64,000 nucleotides of DNA from Pycnopodia helianthoides (taxonomy: Eukaryota; Echinodermata; Asteroidea; Forcipulatida; Asteriidae). The translations under genes were made by a program, and so were the position numbers. How positions within the stretch are numbered: position 1 is the stretch's first letter; every line of letters begins with the position of its first letter. Positions 48,801 through 59,500 of the stretch are shown here, piece by piece. Location of the stretch: NCBI GenBank assembly GCA_032158295.1, contig CM063252.1, forward strand, positions 12,951,164 through 13,015,163. The letters run 5' to 3'. Below the pieces are notes generated by a model, which was not told where the DNA came from, did no database searches, and saw nothing but the letters and a program-made list of their open reading frames with translations.

Positions 48801-51800
48801 ACGTCATTTTGACGCACGCAGTCATTGGCAGAGTGCAGCTAGTTTTACAATGAAATGACAAACAAACACATGATAAATAAGTTTAAAGGTATTGTACACT
48901 TTTGGTAACAGCTCAAAATCAGTGTCCACATTTTGTGTGATTAAACGTATGCATGAACAAACAAACCTGTGAAAGTTTGAGCTCAATTGGTCATCGAGGT
49001 AACGAGAAAATAGTGAAAAGAGATCTTATGTGTTTTCTGTTTTTTCAAATTATCGCGCGCGATAATTACTATTGTTTTACTCGTTTCTCAGAAAAGATAG
49101 CATTTTAGGCAGAAATATTTTAAGGAACCCTTTCTAACATTACTTACTTTAAATCATGTAAGTTATGTGTGAATCTGTGAACATTGTGTTTTACAATCTT
49201 GCCAATAGTGTACAGGGCCTTTAAATAGCATTCTCTTTAACAATTTTTTTTTGCTCAAAATAGCTGTTAATAAACGTCACTCACCTGATGCGCTAACTCA
49301 TGAGAGACAATAGTACAGACTCGTTGTTTCTGACTCTCAGAGGACACGCCCTCCTCGTACAAGAGGGCGCTCTCTCGGTAAGTGATAAGGCCCCAGTTTT
49401 CCATGGCACCAGCAGTGAAGTCTGGCAGAGCAATCATGTCTGAGTGGTGAGAAAAAAATTCATTTGTCCGTGATTCGGCTTGGGCACGAACCTTAGTTTA
49501 CAACATACAGGGGTGAGGGTCATTGATAAAATTTCAAATCGCGAATTTTGATTTTCTTTTTTAAAACTTTTAATCTCATGTCTTTTTGTATTATTTATAC
49601 CCTCGGACAAAAATAATAATAATAATAATGACGGGATTTCTATAGCGCCATTCCATCTAGATCATGGCGCTCAGCAACAAGAGGTAATGAAAAACATTGC
49701 ATTTTAAAGGGCAACGGGAAACAAGTGAGTTTTTAAGTTGTTTTTAAATGACGAAACAGTGTCCAGTGATCTGATGTGAGAGGGGTATATTGTTCCAAAT
49801 TTAGGGCAAGCAGTTTTGAAGGCTTTGTCCGTGTACGTGTTTTTTGACCTAAATAAAATTTGAATTTGGTATTCACACATAAAAAAGAAGAAACCTACCC
49901 ATCTTAGCCATTGGATACTTGATGTCCATCCCGTACAACTCATCAAAGTAATCCAAGATGGCCGCTCCCTTCTCCAACGCATAGTCAGTCTGGTTGATGA
50001 AATCCTCCTGAGCCCAGACACCAAACTGAAAAAAAAAATTGTAATAAAAAAAGGAAAGGACATCGTAACTTTGTGGTACTCCTCAGTGAAATACAAGCGT
50101 CAGACGAACAATTTTCAGCGCAACTGGAATTTAAAAGTTAAGAATTTTATGTGAACAACGTCAGTGAGATTTGGGCCCCGTTTCTTCTCTTTAACCCTTT
50201 CAGTTTCGTCTGATTAAACTTCATGACAAAGCTAACGCCAAAAGCAAGTGGAGAGACAAGGTTACTAAAGTTGTAAACGTGTATGTACATTTCACAATTC
50301 TGTACATGTACATGAACTATACTTGAAATGAAATATACCAAACTTTATCTGCTGCAACAAATTAAATATTATTATTATTGTTATCATTGATATTGATATT
50401 GATATTATCATTATGCTCTTATATATATTATTGACAACATATCAAAAGCAATTTGATTTTTTGCCACAGGCCAAACGTAAGCTGTGACAAAGTGACGTTA
50501 AATTTGCTCCCGCCAGGGAAAGACACCAACTGAGCCAATCAGAAGGCACTGAAATAGGCCCTATAGCTCAAGGTACAAGGCTAAGTTGTCTTTGAGTCAC
50601 TTACTTCAATACCATGTTCGGTGGTCATGAATTTGGCCTTGAAGTCACTGATGACATAACACACGAGATACGAAGACATTTTGACGGTCTCTTCGAACGT
50701 CGCTCTGATCCAGCCGTCACTGAGTACTTCGTCGTCTCCAGTCTTGGGCGAGTTGGCGAGGGCGTGGTACTTGGGCTCGTGCTCCAGGGTGATGGTGAAC
50801 GTTGCCTTCATGGCCGGCTCGTCGAAACACGGGAAAGCTTTGCGGGCGTCCAGGGGGTCAAAGAATGTGCTGGCCAAATACCTATTCTCAATGATCGATA
50901 AAAAAAATAGAAAAAAAAGTCAGATATGAAGCAATGCACGGTGTAGAAAGAACTGTAGATTGACGGGTAACAACCATGTTAAAGGAACATTACAGAATTG
51001 GTAAGAAAAAAACTTGTAAAATATACTTTTTGATCACAGATTTACATAAAACTTACACGGTCTAATGATGATGATAGTACAAAACATCCCTTGAAATATT
51101 TCTGTCTGAAATGCCATATTTGATGAGAAATGAATAAACTAATTTTCCGATTGGAGTTTATCGCTCAGTGAGCGTTTTATTCATTTGTTGAATCTATATG
51201 ATTTCATGCAAATGTGTAATCGGTTTTTCACTATTTTTTCGTGACCCAGATGGCCGATCGTTCTCAAACTTCTACAGGTTTGTCAGTTTATGTATATGGT
51301 GGATTACATAAAGTGCTTACACTGCCAGCAACTGTTTTGTTAACAAAAACCAATTCTGAAATGTTCCTTTAAACAATAAAATAATTAATTCTTAGTAAAA
51401 ACAAAAATAGGGAGACCACCAATATAAGGGCTAGAAAGCTCAATTGGTGGAGCCCCGCACGTTCATCAGGAGGTTGCAGGTTCAGGTCCTATTCTAGTCA
51501 AGTTTTCTTTGTTCAAACCCAAATTATTTAAAATTCAAGTCAGTTTCCCTTGTGGTTTATGACTTGACATTAAAGAAATAAATGCAAATTGAATTTATTC
51601 TTGTACCTAGTAGTTTTATCCTACTTTGTTAGAAAACAATTTCAAATATCAAGTAATAAAGTGACTGATTAGGTCGTTGGTTAAAATCCTACTCTAGTCA
51701 ATTTTTCTTTGTTTAACCCAAAGTTATTTAAAATCTACCCAGTCAGTTTCCCTTGTAGTTTCTTGATATTTGACATGAAAAAGTTGCATCCCCTTAAGGT

Positions 51801-52466
51801 GATCCCCTGGCTGCCGCTTCCCAGGTTGTATCGTTAATTTGGGTGTGATCCCTTGCTACAGGGTTGCATGGCTTCCGACTGGCACCCCCGAACAAAGATA
51901 TGGACAAATAGGGAGACCGCCAACATTAGGGCTAGATAGCTCAGTTGGTAGAGGGCCAGCCTGTTAATCCAGTCGGTTCAAATCCCGCTCTAGTCAATGT
52001 TTCTTTGTTCAACCCAAAATTATTCTTTTAAATGTCAAGCGTGTGGTTTGTTTCTGCCCCAAACAATCACCTTGTCTCTCCAGACTTAGATGTGTAGACA
52101 CTCCAGTAATACCCCTGCCTGTCGCCGAGCAGCGGTCCAACAAACTCAATGTACAAGTAGTATTTACTGCCGACTTCTAGCATAGAGTCCAGCTCAATCA
52201 CCAGCACTTCATTCATCTCATACAGCCACGGCTCCTTCTTGAACCCGGGCACCACCCCGCCGCCGTCTCGCATCAGCGTGGTGGCCCCCTCGGTGATGTT
52301 CAACTTCTTGCTGTGGAGGATGATGACGTCGGTCTTCTCAAAGCACTCCACGAGGATGCGGACGGAACCGTTGAAGTTAAGGTTCGTCAGATCGGTTCTG
52401 ACCTTGAGGTCGTACGTGATGGGCAAGACGGTACTCGGAATACGAATACTCTCCCAGGGATCATTG
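36310..52466 (-). CDS. Aminopeptidase N-like M1 metallopeptidase, gene B (exons 2-19; first exon not found)
   Basis: Exons in transcript order: 52466-52071, 50881-50605, 50025-49899, 49439-49285, 47728-47615, 46490-46290, 45716-45651, 45524-45322, 44708-44614, 43983-43847, 42789-42586, 42412-42339, 40493-40377, 39960-39790, 38859-38719, 37800-37719, 36453-36310. They join in one open frame of 900 residues plus TAA, with phases equal to gene [22 protein letters not shown] (18-residue spacing) and [12 protein letters not shown] (candidate catalytic Tyr) are intact, so the catalytic domain looks active. The first exon found starts [10 protein letters not shown] in phase 2 and needs an upstream exon for start codon and anchor. 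None is recognisable in the 906 bases before gene C's stop. The gene converges on gene A, with 3.3 kb between stops. Exons 7 and 8 are fused. Confidence 0.9.
39300..39719 (-). mobile_element. LINE reverse-transcriptase C-terminal remnant
   Basis: The minus-strand frame contains [20 protein letters not shown] then [16 protein letters not shown], matching the RT tail pattern (R...G.R...F..A..WN.LP...K). It differs from the remnants at 6.6, 26.9 and 49.8 kb, so at least two LINE lineages are present. It lies in the gene B intron between exons 17 and 16. Confidence 0.7.
40551..40912. mobile_element. TTAA-flanked element, 'GGCGATATCTC' family, copy 2
   Basis: It runs from ttaaaggcacagttcacgtt to gtatgcggcacctttaa with TTAA on both sides. 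It shares atatctcaaaaacgc(g/t)accacctttt with 35383-35770 (inverted) and 53545-53720. Intron of gene B. Confidence 0.75.
41154..41489 (-). mobile_element. TTAA-type 'CTGGACAC' element, truncated, abutting another element
   Basis: It starts ttaaagacactggacacctt and has cgagacctcacgcgtgaggt, a perfect 20-base palindrome, in its centre. Its far terminus is missing or diverged where the element at 41490 begins. Confidence 0.65.
41490..41886 (+). mobile_element. TTAA-flanked element, 'GGAACATTACAGAATTGG' family, copy 1
   Basis: Termini are ttaaaggaacattacagaat and attctgtaatgttcctttaa. It is 397 bp with no coding. Family members lie at 48144, 50979, 56852, 58973, 59535 and 63955, all flanked by TTAA. 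Intron of gene B. Confidence 0.88.
42799..42833. repeat. (AG)n microsatellite at a splice acceptor
   Basis: About 17 AG dinucleotides. On the coding minus strand they form a (CT)n tract ending only nine or ten bases before the exon 13 acceptor of gene B (exon begins at 42789), so they serve as its polypyrimidine tract. Confidence 0.9.
43233..43812. repeat. Minisatellite, 45-bp unit, about 13 copies
   Basis: Each unit is gactaaagtcaccattaggg, ctcaagcagggtacagtgca plus about five more bases. One unit near 43550 has lost a single G. Since 45 is a multiple of three, both strands stay open and mimic a repeat protein. It is in the gene B intron between exons 13 and 12, with no splice support. Confidence 0.95.
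44215..44500 (-). repeat. Dispersed repeat shared with 54370-54580
   Basis: The complement of tccgtccgacagccagcaaa and nearby text (aattgagggcactccaaagt) corresponds to cagccggacggccgacggaa and actttggaatgccctcaatt at 54370-54420. The two copies are in opposite orientation, one in gene B and one in gene C introns. Confidence 0.55.
44894..45178 (+). mobile_element. SINE family B copy, antisense to gene B
   Basis: It carries cggtcatggcacttgtgtcc, gagcaagatactc, ccttcggtgggacataaagc and tttacaggtttcctcaggct, as in 23815-24110. The 3' end is overrun by the 90-bp duplication. Confidence 0.75.
45151..45330. repeat. Perfect 90-bp tandem duplication across a splice donor
   Basis: 45151-45240 and 45241-45330 are identical. 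The right copy contains the last nine bases of gene B exon 10 and its donor (coding exon ends at 45322). The left copy therefore places a second identical exon end plus donor inside the intron. Confidence 0.95.
45986..46184. mobile_element. Foldback element, 'gggcccaatttcata' family
   Basis: The outer ends gccactttcatagagctgct and agcagctctatgaaattggg are inverted. The interior has paired gcttaac/gctaagca words. Related copies are at 53808-54364 (interrupted) and 56357-56543. Intron of gene B. Confidence 0.75.
46290..46490 (-). CDS. Gene B fused exon 7/8
   Basis: A single 201-base exon encodes [20 protein letters not shown] through [15 protein letters not shown] to TFLKALK. Gene A splits the same stretch into 135- and 66-base exons with a 620-base intron after ISYRK. 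The join in B is uninterrupted coding. Confidence 0.9.
46610..46800 (+). repeat. Dispersed repeat, copy 1 of a pair
   Basis: It runs from tttagggagacggataaact through aagaaaggccagggtgtccc to agagcttttgcgcttcaca. It is about 95% like 52490-52720. Gene B intron before exon 7. Confidence 0.8.
47006..47183. mobile_element. Foldback MITE, about 40-bp arms
   Basis: ggacttttgggacgctaggt then ggcagcagact...ccaggtcaa is mirrored at 47138-47183. Two internal direct repeats of 'ctcggcaa(a/t)gtg...cttagaactac' suggest the centre was duplicated. Confidence 0.7.
47341..47489. mobile_element. Foldback MITE, about 29-bp arms
   Basis: ggcccttttcaaattcacgg then cttcggctc is mirrored by gagccaaagccgtggattcg then aaaagggcc. 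Gene B intron. Confidence 0.75.
48144..48535 (-). mobile_element. TTAA-flanked 'GGAACATTACAG' element, copy 2
   Basis: Inverted relative to copy 1. Ends are ttaaaggaacattacagaat and attctgtaatgttcctttaa. Gene B intron before exon 6. Confidence 0.87.
48893..49224 (-). mobile_element. TTAA-flanked element, 'CTGTACAC' family
   Basis: It runs ttaaaggtattgtacactttt ... gtgtacagggcctttaa. A central palindrome, attatcgcgcgcgataat, is also found in the opposite-orientation copy at 54734-55074. No coding. Confidence 0.8.
49285..49439 (-). CDS. Gene B exon 5: GAMEN and HEXXH
   Basis: AGAMENWGL and SHELAHQ are present. The length of 155 and the phases equal gene A exon 5. The third zinc ligand follows in 47728-47615 (WLNEGFASY). 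Confidence 0.92.
49704..49850 (-). mobile_element. LINE reverse-transcriptase C-terminal remnant
   Basis: The minus strand reads [20 protein letters not shown] then [14 protein letters not shown], the LINE tail pattern (P..W..LP.HIR...S...FK..LKTHLF). It is followed by an (aat)n-like run at 49617-49630. Gene B intron 4. Confidence 0.7.
50605..50881 (-). CDS. Gene B exon 3: N-terminal domain, conversion-like tract
   Basis: It encodes [20 protein letters not shown] and beyond, and ends with donor gtaagt. Its length (277) is identical to gene A exon 3. The inner 192 bases (50657-50848) are about 94% identical to gene A. Confidence 0.9.
50979..51372 (+). mobile_element. TTAA-flanked 'GGAACATTACAG' element, copy 3
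   Basis: Full length with both termini and TTAA flanks. Gene B intron 2. Confidence 0.87.
51400..52030 (+). mobile_element. Tandem SINE family A copies
   Basis: There are two recognisable tRNA-like heads (about 51421-51500 and 51938-52000, the latter gctagatagctcagttggta) and a third partial body between them at about 51660-51775. The full copy is about 51776-52030. The array ends about 40 bases from the gene B exon 2 donor. Confidence 0.75.
52071..52466 (-). CDS. Gene B exon 2: N-terminal domain start
   Basis: It encodes [20 protein letters not shown] and the following N-terminal beta domain, equal in position to gene A exon 2 but without its Ser/Thr/Pro stalk. The acceptor (cactaatgtag on the minus strand) is only about 30 bases from a repeat copy (52490-52720). 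An upstream Met within the exon (52426) exists but would leave the product without the anchor. Confidence 0.88.
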
Positions 52467-52489
52467 CTACATTAGTGAAAAAAATAAAA

Positions 52490-52720
52490 ATTTAGGGAGA
52501 CGGATAAACTTTTACAAAGTTACGATTTGTTAAGTGAATGACATCCAAGAAAGGCCAGGGTGTCCCTGAGCTGAAAGTGGCAGTTCATTGCTAATGTCCT
52601 AACCATGCAGGGGGAAGGGGAGGGGGAGGAGCCTGGTCAAAACTATTTCTCTCCTCCAGCAACCCAGAAGAGAATAAAGAAAAACAAACTAGAGCTTTTG
52701 CGCTTCACAGAGCACAAATA
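52490..52720 (+). repeat. Dispersed repeat, copy 2 of a pair
   Basis: Same element as 46610-46800, including its T-rich start on the complementary strand. It lies immediately upstream of the gene B exon 2 acceptor. Confidence 0.8.
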
Positions 52721-52979
52721 TCGACCCTATGAAATAAATATATAAAGTGGAAAATGACAAAAACATTATAAAAATGACCATAGCTGACCGATAGGTGACC
52801 ACCCACTGGCCAAAATCACTTGCCAAATGGAGCTTGAGCCAATGAAGTATTGGACCAAGTTAGGCTGCAAAAGGCTCAAGATTGTGTGAGAAATAAGAAG
52901 TATATTTGTTAATGTAATCTGAAAGTATCAATTAATACTGTCTGAAATCATATAGAGAAAGTATCTCTTCAATTCAGTC

Positions 52980-53345
52980 GTGGCGTGTCGTGGCCGAGTG
53001 GTCTAGTTAAACCGGACCCAAGCTCTGGTGTTGTCAGCAGCCGAGATGGGTTCGAATCCTGGTCATGACACTTGTGCCCTTGAGCAAGGCACTTAACCAT
53101 AGTTGCTTCGTAAAAAGTTGGGAAGGTAGTGCATTCTGCTCTACCAGCAAGGCACCTAGTGGAGATACCCATGCCTACATCCTTACGGACTGTGAAGGGG
53201 GTAACCCTGTTTCAGCCCCAGGAGTAGGTGGCAACGTGCCCCTGGTGTCAGTTGATTTGGGTCAACAGCCCAAATCAGTTAAGTGTAGCCCTCACCATTG
53301 AAGTGGCCGTTCGGCCTTGTGAGTAACGGCAATATCTCATAAAAT
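52980..53345 (+). mobile_element. SINE family B, subtype 1, between genes B and C
   Basis: The head gtggcgtgtcgtggccgagt leads to a B box in gggttcgaatcctggtcatg, and the body is as in 28437-28790. It ends in a (aaat)n tail, 28 bases before the end of gene C's coding exon. Confidence 0.82.
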
Positions 53346-53372
53346 AAAATAAATAAAAAGAAACAAAGGTTA

Positions 53373-53515
53373 TTACCCGGCAATTTCTAGCCACTCCGTG
53401 ACCTCGTCTATGTTTTGGTCCATCCAGCGGATGTTAGCGTTAATCTAGCCACTGCCTCCTCAAATGCATCCTTCCATGTCTCTTGGTCTGGGTGGTCCTT
53501 AAAAAACTGCTCCAC
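53373..53515 (-). CDS. Gene C last exon, one-base deletion
   Basis: It opens [20 protein letters not shown] as in gene B ([18 protein letters not shown]), then loses frame after AVAR. The loss of the last helices of the ERAP1-like domain would probably destabilise the protein. Confidence 0.85.
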
Positions 53516-56500
53516 CTATTTAATTATTTACCAGATAATACTAACTAAAAACAAAATTTGAATCTGAGAAATATTTCTCAGCTTGTGTATTCCCATTAGG
53601 GATTATTCTTCATGCATGGACAAAACCGCTCCAGATTTTTGGCGATATCTCAAAAACGCTACCACCTTTTGAAATAAATTTTTCACAGGTTTGTCTTATT
53701 ATTATCTAATTTATTTAGGATTAAAACAACCAAACGGTTCCGGATGGCGTGTGTATCCGCCAACTGTTTCTGGACTGGCCTATGGCGGACGGTTTAATAC
53801 TAAGACCAGGGTCCAATTTCATAAAAACTTGCTAAGGACAGACAAATCTTGCTAGCAGAAACAGGTAACCAGTCAAAGTTCCATGAAGTTAACATTGCTG
53901 TGACTGGTGCCCCAGCCATTTCTTGTTTAGCAGAGAAATTTGCTAAGCAGTCTTTTCTGCTTAAAGGCAGTGGACACTATTGGTAATTACTCAAAATAAT
54001 TATTAGCATAAAACCTTACTTGGTAACGAGTAATGGGGAGAGGTTGACAGTATAAAACATTGTGAGAAACGGCTCCCTCTGAAGTGACATAGTTTTCGAG
54101 AAAGAAGTAATTTTCCACGAATTTGATTTTGGACCTCAGAATTAGATTTTGAGGTCCGAAATCAACCATCTGAAAGCACACAACTTCGTGTGACAAGGGT
54201 GTTTTTTCTTTCATAGTTATCTCGCAACTTCGAAGACCAATTGAGCTCAAGTTTTTACAGGTTTGTTATTTTATCCATATGTTGAGATACACCAAGTGAG
54301 AAGACTGGTCTTTGACAATTACCAATAGTGTCCAGTGTCTTTAACAGCTTTATGAAATTGGGCACAGAACAACTTTGGAATGCCCTCAATTTTTTACTGG
54401 CAGCCGGACGGCCGACGGAAATATCCACCCAGACATTCCATTGTGTACCTGCCTAGGCATGCACCTAGCGTGCTATGCTTCATTGATGGAAGGACTGGCT
54501 ATCCACACTCATCAAGCCTCGTAATATCCTTTTTTTCTGCGGGTCATTACGCAATCCCCGAATTCCAGTCTTTTGGAAAGTGTCTTGAACTTACCTCTTC
54601 TAATTTTTCTCGTGTGTTAAAATTCGACGTGACATCCTCAATGATGTACGAATAATCGGCCTCGTCTTCGCTGAGTCTAAAGTACAAACAAGCATTAATG
54701 GAACCAATTGATTAGCCTAAACAGCAAGCAAGCTTAAAGGCCCTGTACACTATTGGTAAGATCGAAAAACACAATGTTCACAGATTCACACAAACTTACA
54801 TGATTTAAAGTAAGTAATGGTAGAAAGGGTTCCTTAAAATATTTCTGCCTAAAATGCTATCGTTTCTGAGAAACGAGTAAAACAATAGTAATTATCGCGC
54901 GCGATAATTTGAAAAAACAGAAAACACATAAGATCTCTTTTCACTATTTTCTCGTGACCTCGATGTCCAATTGAGCTCAAACTTTCACAGGTTTGTTTGT
55001 TCATGCATATGTTGAATCACACAAAATGTGGACACTGATTTTGAGCTGTTACCAAAAGTGTACATAACCTTTAAAGGGTGTGTACAACATTGGTATGGTT
55101 GAAAATATAAATGTTCACAGATTCTCACATAAGTTACATGGTATAAAGATGGTCATGGTGGAAAACTTCCCTTGAAATAGTTTTGCTTGAAATGCTTTAG
55201 TATTTAGGAAATGAGTAAAACATTTAGTCTTTATCGCGGTAATAAAATCCGATGTTTGAAAACAGTGAAAACATAAAAGGGGTCCCATTCCCACCTAAGT
55301 TTTTTCCTTCGGGAAAGAAATTGAAAACACAAGGGAATTGTTTCCCAAAATAGCGGAAATGGTAGACGCGAATTCTGCGGAGGTGCCTTCCGCGTCATGC
55401 AAGGGGCAATCAAACAAAAAAAGCATTACGCTGTATCTTTTAAAACTTACGTCGTTCTGATGTACTCCACGTTAGACTTGTAGAAGTCCCATGCCAGTTC
55501 TCTGCCGGCAGGGTTTTGAGCGACCCGAGTAAGGATTTGAACACCGTTGTACTGGTTGATGACACTGCTGTTCAGAATCTCATTCAAATACCTAGCATTC
55601 AGATTAGAGTATACATACTCATCAGTCAGGTGACCGGGGACAGTTTATCCATTCTGATTGGTCGAGAGGATCAGATCACATCGCCATGTTTAAATGTGTG
55701 ATACAAACACGGCTAGAAGTGTTTAACATACCTGTGGCGCGCAAGGTTACGCAGGCGCTAATTTACGCAAAACGCAATCAATACATACTGGCTTTCAATC
55801 TCAAATCTTTGTGTTAGTACGAACAACCGTTGAGCGTGGCATGCATATCCTTCCAAATGGGGCCCGAGGACGTGACAGGAATTGAAAGTTAACAAAAAAG
55901 ATTAACAGATTTTCCGACAATATTACGCTTTATAACAAAGAGGGCGTTTATGAATGGGATTAAAAGAGAAGTGACCCGGTCTTAACCGGCCGTTTAGACC
56001 TTGCAGGTCATGGGCGATAAGAGACATCGCCGATCGCACGGCCATGACCCTGCCAGTATTAAACGGCCGTGCAAGACCTCGTTGCCTACTCTTTTATTCC
56101 CTTATTCAATGATGCTTCATATTTCGAATTAAAAAAGATTTTCTAGTAAATCATTGCATTCTTCAGCGATCATTGGCCGCGTCCGAATTGGCGGCTATGG
56201 CTAACGGCTAAGGCTGGATAGCTACATCATCATGCCTTGAAGTGTAGGATGTCCTTTAGCAACATCCTTAGAAACAGTCGTAGCCGTAGTCGCCGATTTA
56301 GGACACGGCCATAAAGAGCCTTTGTGGGCAAGTGGTCTCGTGCATCAGACAAGTTCAGGGCCCAATTTCATACAGCTGTTTAGCAGAAAACAGTGCTTAA
56401 CACTAAGCAAAAAATGAGTGGGGTACCAGTCGCAACAGGTGTAAACTTTATGGAATGTTGGCTGGAAGCCAGTTTCTGGTAAGCCATATTTTTCTGTGCT

Positions 56501-59500
56501 TAGCATTTTTTTGTGCTTATATAGGCTTTATGAAACTGGGCCCTGATTGGCTGAATCATCGGGGTGTGGGTTTTGATTTACGAGGACTGGCTCAACCACA
56601 ACATGTACAAAAGGGAGAATACTGATGGAAGAAAAAGTTGTGTACATACATGCTAAGGGTTGCTTGGTCCCTACTACAGGCAAGAGCGGATCGGAGGTAC
56701 GACTTGAGTAAGGAGTCCGTGTCAGGGTCTGTGTACAGTGCAAAGGCGTGATCCCAATCAGCCTGGTCGCCCGAAGCGATACCAGTACAGAACACAGTAG
56801 ACTTCAGATCTGGGTATATACTGCAAAAGCAGAACAATAAAGGTGGAATGCTTAAAGGAACGTTACAGAAGTGGTAAGTAAATTTTTTTTTAAGATCACA
56901 GATTTACATAAAACTTAAACGGTCTAAAGAGGATGATAGTAGAAAACATCCCTAGAAATATTTCTGTCTGAAATGCCATATTTGATGAGCAATAAATCAA
57001 ACTAATTTCCGATTGGAGTTTATCGCTCATGAGCGTTTTTTTCATGCATTGTATAACACATGCAAATGTGTAATCGGTTTTGCACTATTTTCTCGTGACC
57101 CAGATGGCCGATCGATCTCAAACTTCTACAGGTTTGTCAGTTTATGTATATGGTGGATTACGTAAAGTGCTTACACTGCCAGCAACTGTTTTGTTAGCGA
57201 AAACCAATTCTGTAATGTTCCTTTAAGTGGTGTCTGAAGCTTTGCATGGTGTGAAAAATAAGAGCTAACTATATATGAGTAGTAAACTTGTGGGTACAGC
57301 CATGTATTTGTTCTCTCTTGGGAGGAGTGTTGGCTCTGGGAAGAGCCGGTGTGGTCTCCACATTTCGAACAGTATACTCTGCTTGTCTTCAGGAGACATT
57401 GTTGAATTGGCTAAATTGGTTTACCATCAGATATACCTGCCTAGCTGATTTGAATAGATACTGAAGAGAAGGTTATCAGCAAGTGAAAATGAATGAAATG
57501 GTCACGGAGTATCGCAACAGAATATTAATTGTTTTCTACAATGATGACTTGCAAAGAGTTTGACGGACGCCAAATCTGGCTGTAATTATGAAATACAGTC
57601 AAATGTTTTAAGCAACAGAGGGAACTGGTCAAGAACCATTGGCAAGAATGAAAGCTGGTTTACGTAATGATAACTTCATTATGATAGGCTGCAGATCTGG
57701 CTGTATAGGGCCGATGGAAAATGATGGGATAGCAACAGAATGAACAGGTCAAAAAAATAGTGTACAGAATGAAAGCAGGTTTATGTAGAGATAACTTCAA
57801 AGAATATAATGATAGACCGCAGATCTGGCTGTATAGGGCCGATGGAAAATGATGGGATAGCAACAGAATGAACGGGTCAAAAAAATAGTGTACAGAATGA
57901 AAGCAGGTTTATGTAGAGATAACTTCAAAGAATATAATGATAGACTGCAGATCTGGCTGAATAGGAACTTACTAAAATGAGGAGTTTAACTTCCATTCTT
58001 GATATTGCCTGACAGCTTCCATTGTGCAGTTCTCCAAGCGATATCCACAGGCCATCCGGACAATACGGTTTCGACTCAAACTTATACCAAACAAAAATGG
58101 AAGATGTCATATTGAGCCACAATAAAAAAAAACTAGCGTTCATAAATACCCAAACAGTCCCGTCGCTTGAAAGATGGTCACCTGACCTTTAAAGGTGGTC
58201 ACATGACCATGCTGATAAAGAACTAGCTGGAGCTGTAAACCGGTTGGCCGATGTGCGTTTTTTAGCGTTCATAGCCAAAAGCATGTTGGCGCGCAGGCTT
58301 GTGCGGGGCCTAATAACACATAACGCAATCAATACTCAAGTGGTACTCAATGGAAAATCTATAAGGCAAAATAAAAATATAAAACATGTTTAGCGTCCTC
58401 CCTTTTTGAAAAAAAGGAAGGAGGCAGGCCTTTTTTTTTTTTCTTTTGTAATGGCTGCCCGACACATTTTCAGGACAACCGGCCGGGCTTTTTTTTCAAG
58501 ATGGTTGCCAGCTTTTTTCTGTGTACTTTTTTTCTGAACTAATTTTGACAAGGTCCCTAAACTACAAAATGACCTTTCCCAGAAATTTCCCAGAAAAGTA
58601 TTTCAGTATAACTAGAGGTTTACTTCCGTGGTTACCAACCTCCTCAGGTTGTCACCATCCTCCTCCCAGCCGATGTACTCGTACATTGGTCCAATCAGAT
58701 TTCTCATATGAGCCTGAAAAAGAAATTGTCCTGAACCGTTAAATATCAAAAGAAATGACAAAACAAACACCATTTTGACGGCGCTGATCATGTTTTGATT
58801 ACTCTACTGACAAAACTTCTCAAACGGGTAATAAAGTTACAGCAACTGGTGCTGACATTTTTTCCACATTCTGACAATTTGAATGACCGATTTACTTGAT
58901 GTCTCGTGGCTTGGGTTATGTCAAAATTTGCTGTACATAAATGCACTTTAAAACTACTTTTGACAGCTTCACTTAAAGGAACATTACAGAATTGGTTTTT
59001 GCTAACAAACAGTTGCTGGCAGTGTCAGCACTTTATGTAATCGACCATATACATAAACTGACAAACAGTAGAAGTTTGAGATCGATCGGCCATCTGGGTC
59101 ACGAGAAAATAGTGAAAAACCGATTACACATTTGCATGAAATCATATAGGTTCAACAAATGAATAAAACGCTCACTGAGCGATAAACTCCAATCGGCAAA
59201 TTAGTTTATTCATTTCTCATCAAATATGGCATTTCCGACAGAAATATTTTAGGGATGTTTTCTACTATCATCCTCATTAGACCGTGTAAGTTTTATGTAA
59301 ATCTGTGATCAAAAGTATATTTTACAATTACCAATTCTGTAATGTTCCTTTAAGCCATATTTGCTCTGTTCACAGTTTATATGAAAGTATAAAGGCAATA
59401 TATATTCACGAAACTATCCTTTATACAAACTGCATGCATCAGCACGATAACAACAGGTACCGCACAGACAGGTCACTCAGAGGTAAGGTATACTCTGACC

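Noticed and set aside
51935..52005. tRNA gene with ctagatagctcagttggtag A box and a B box
   Set aside because: The same tRNA-like sequence recurs with a constant downstream tail at several sites, so it is a SINE head rather than a tRNA gene.
52690..52780. Minus-strand ATG followed by a hydrophobic run (MVIFIMFLSF...) as a possible first exon of gene B
   Set aside because: It is AT-rich, has no basic tail before the hydrophobic run, and offers no good donor in the phase required by exon 2.
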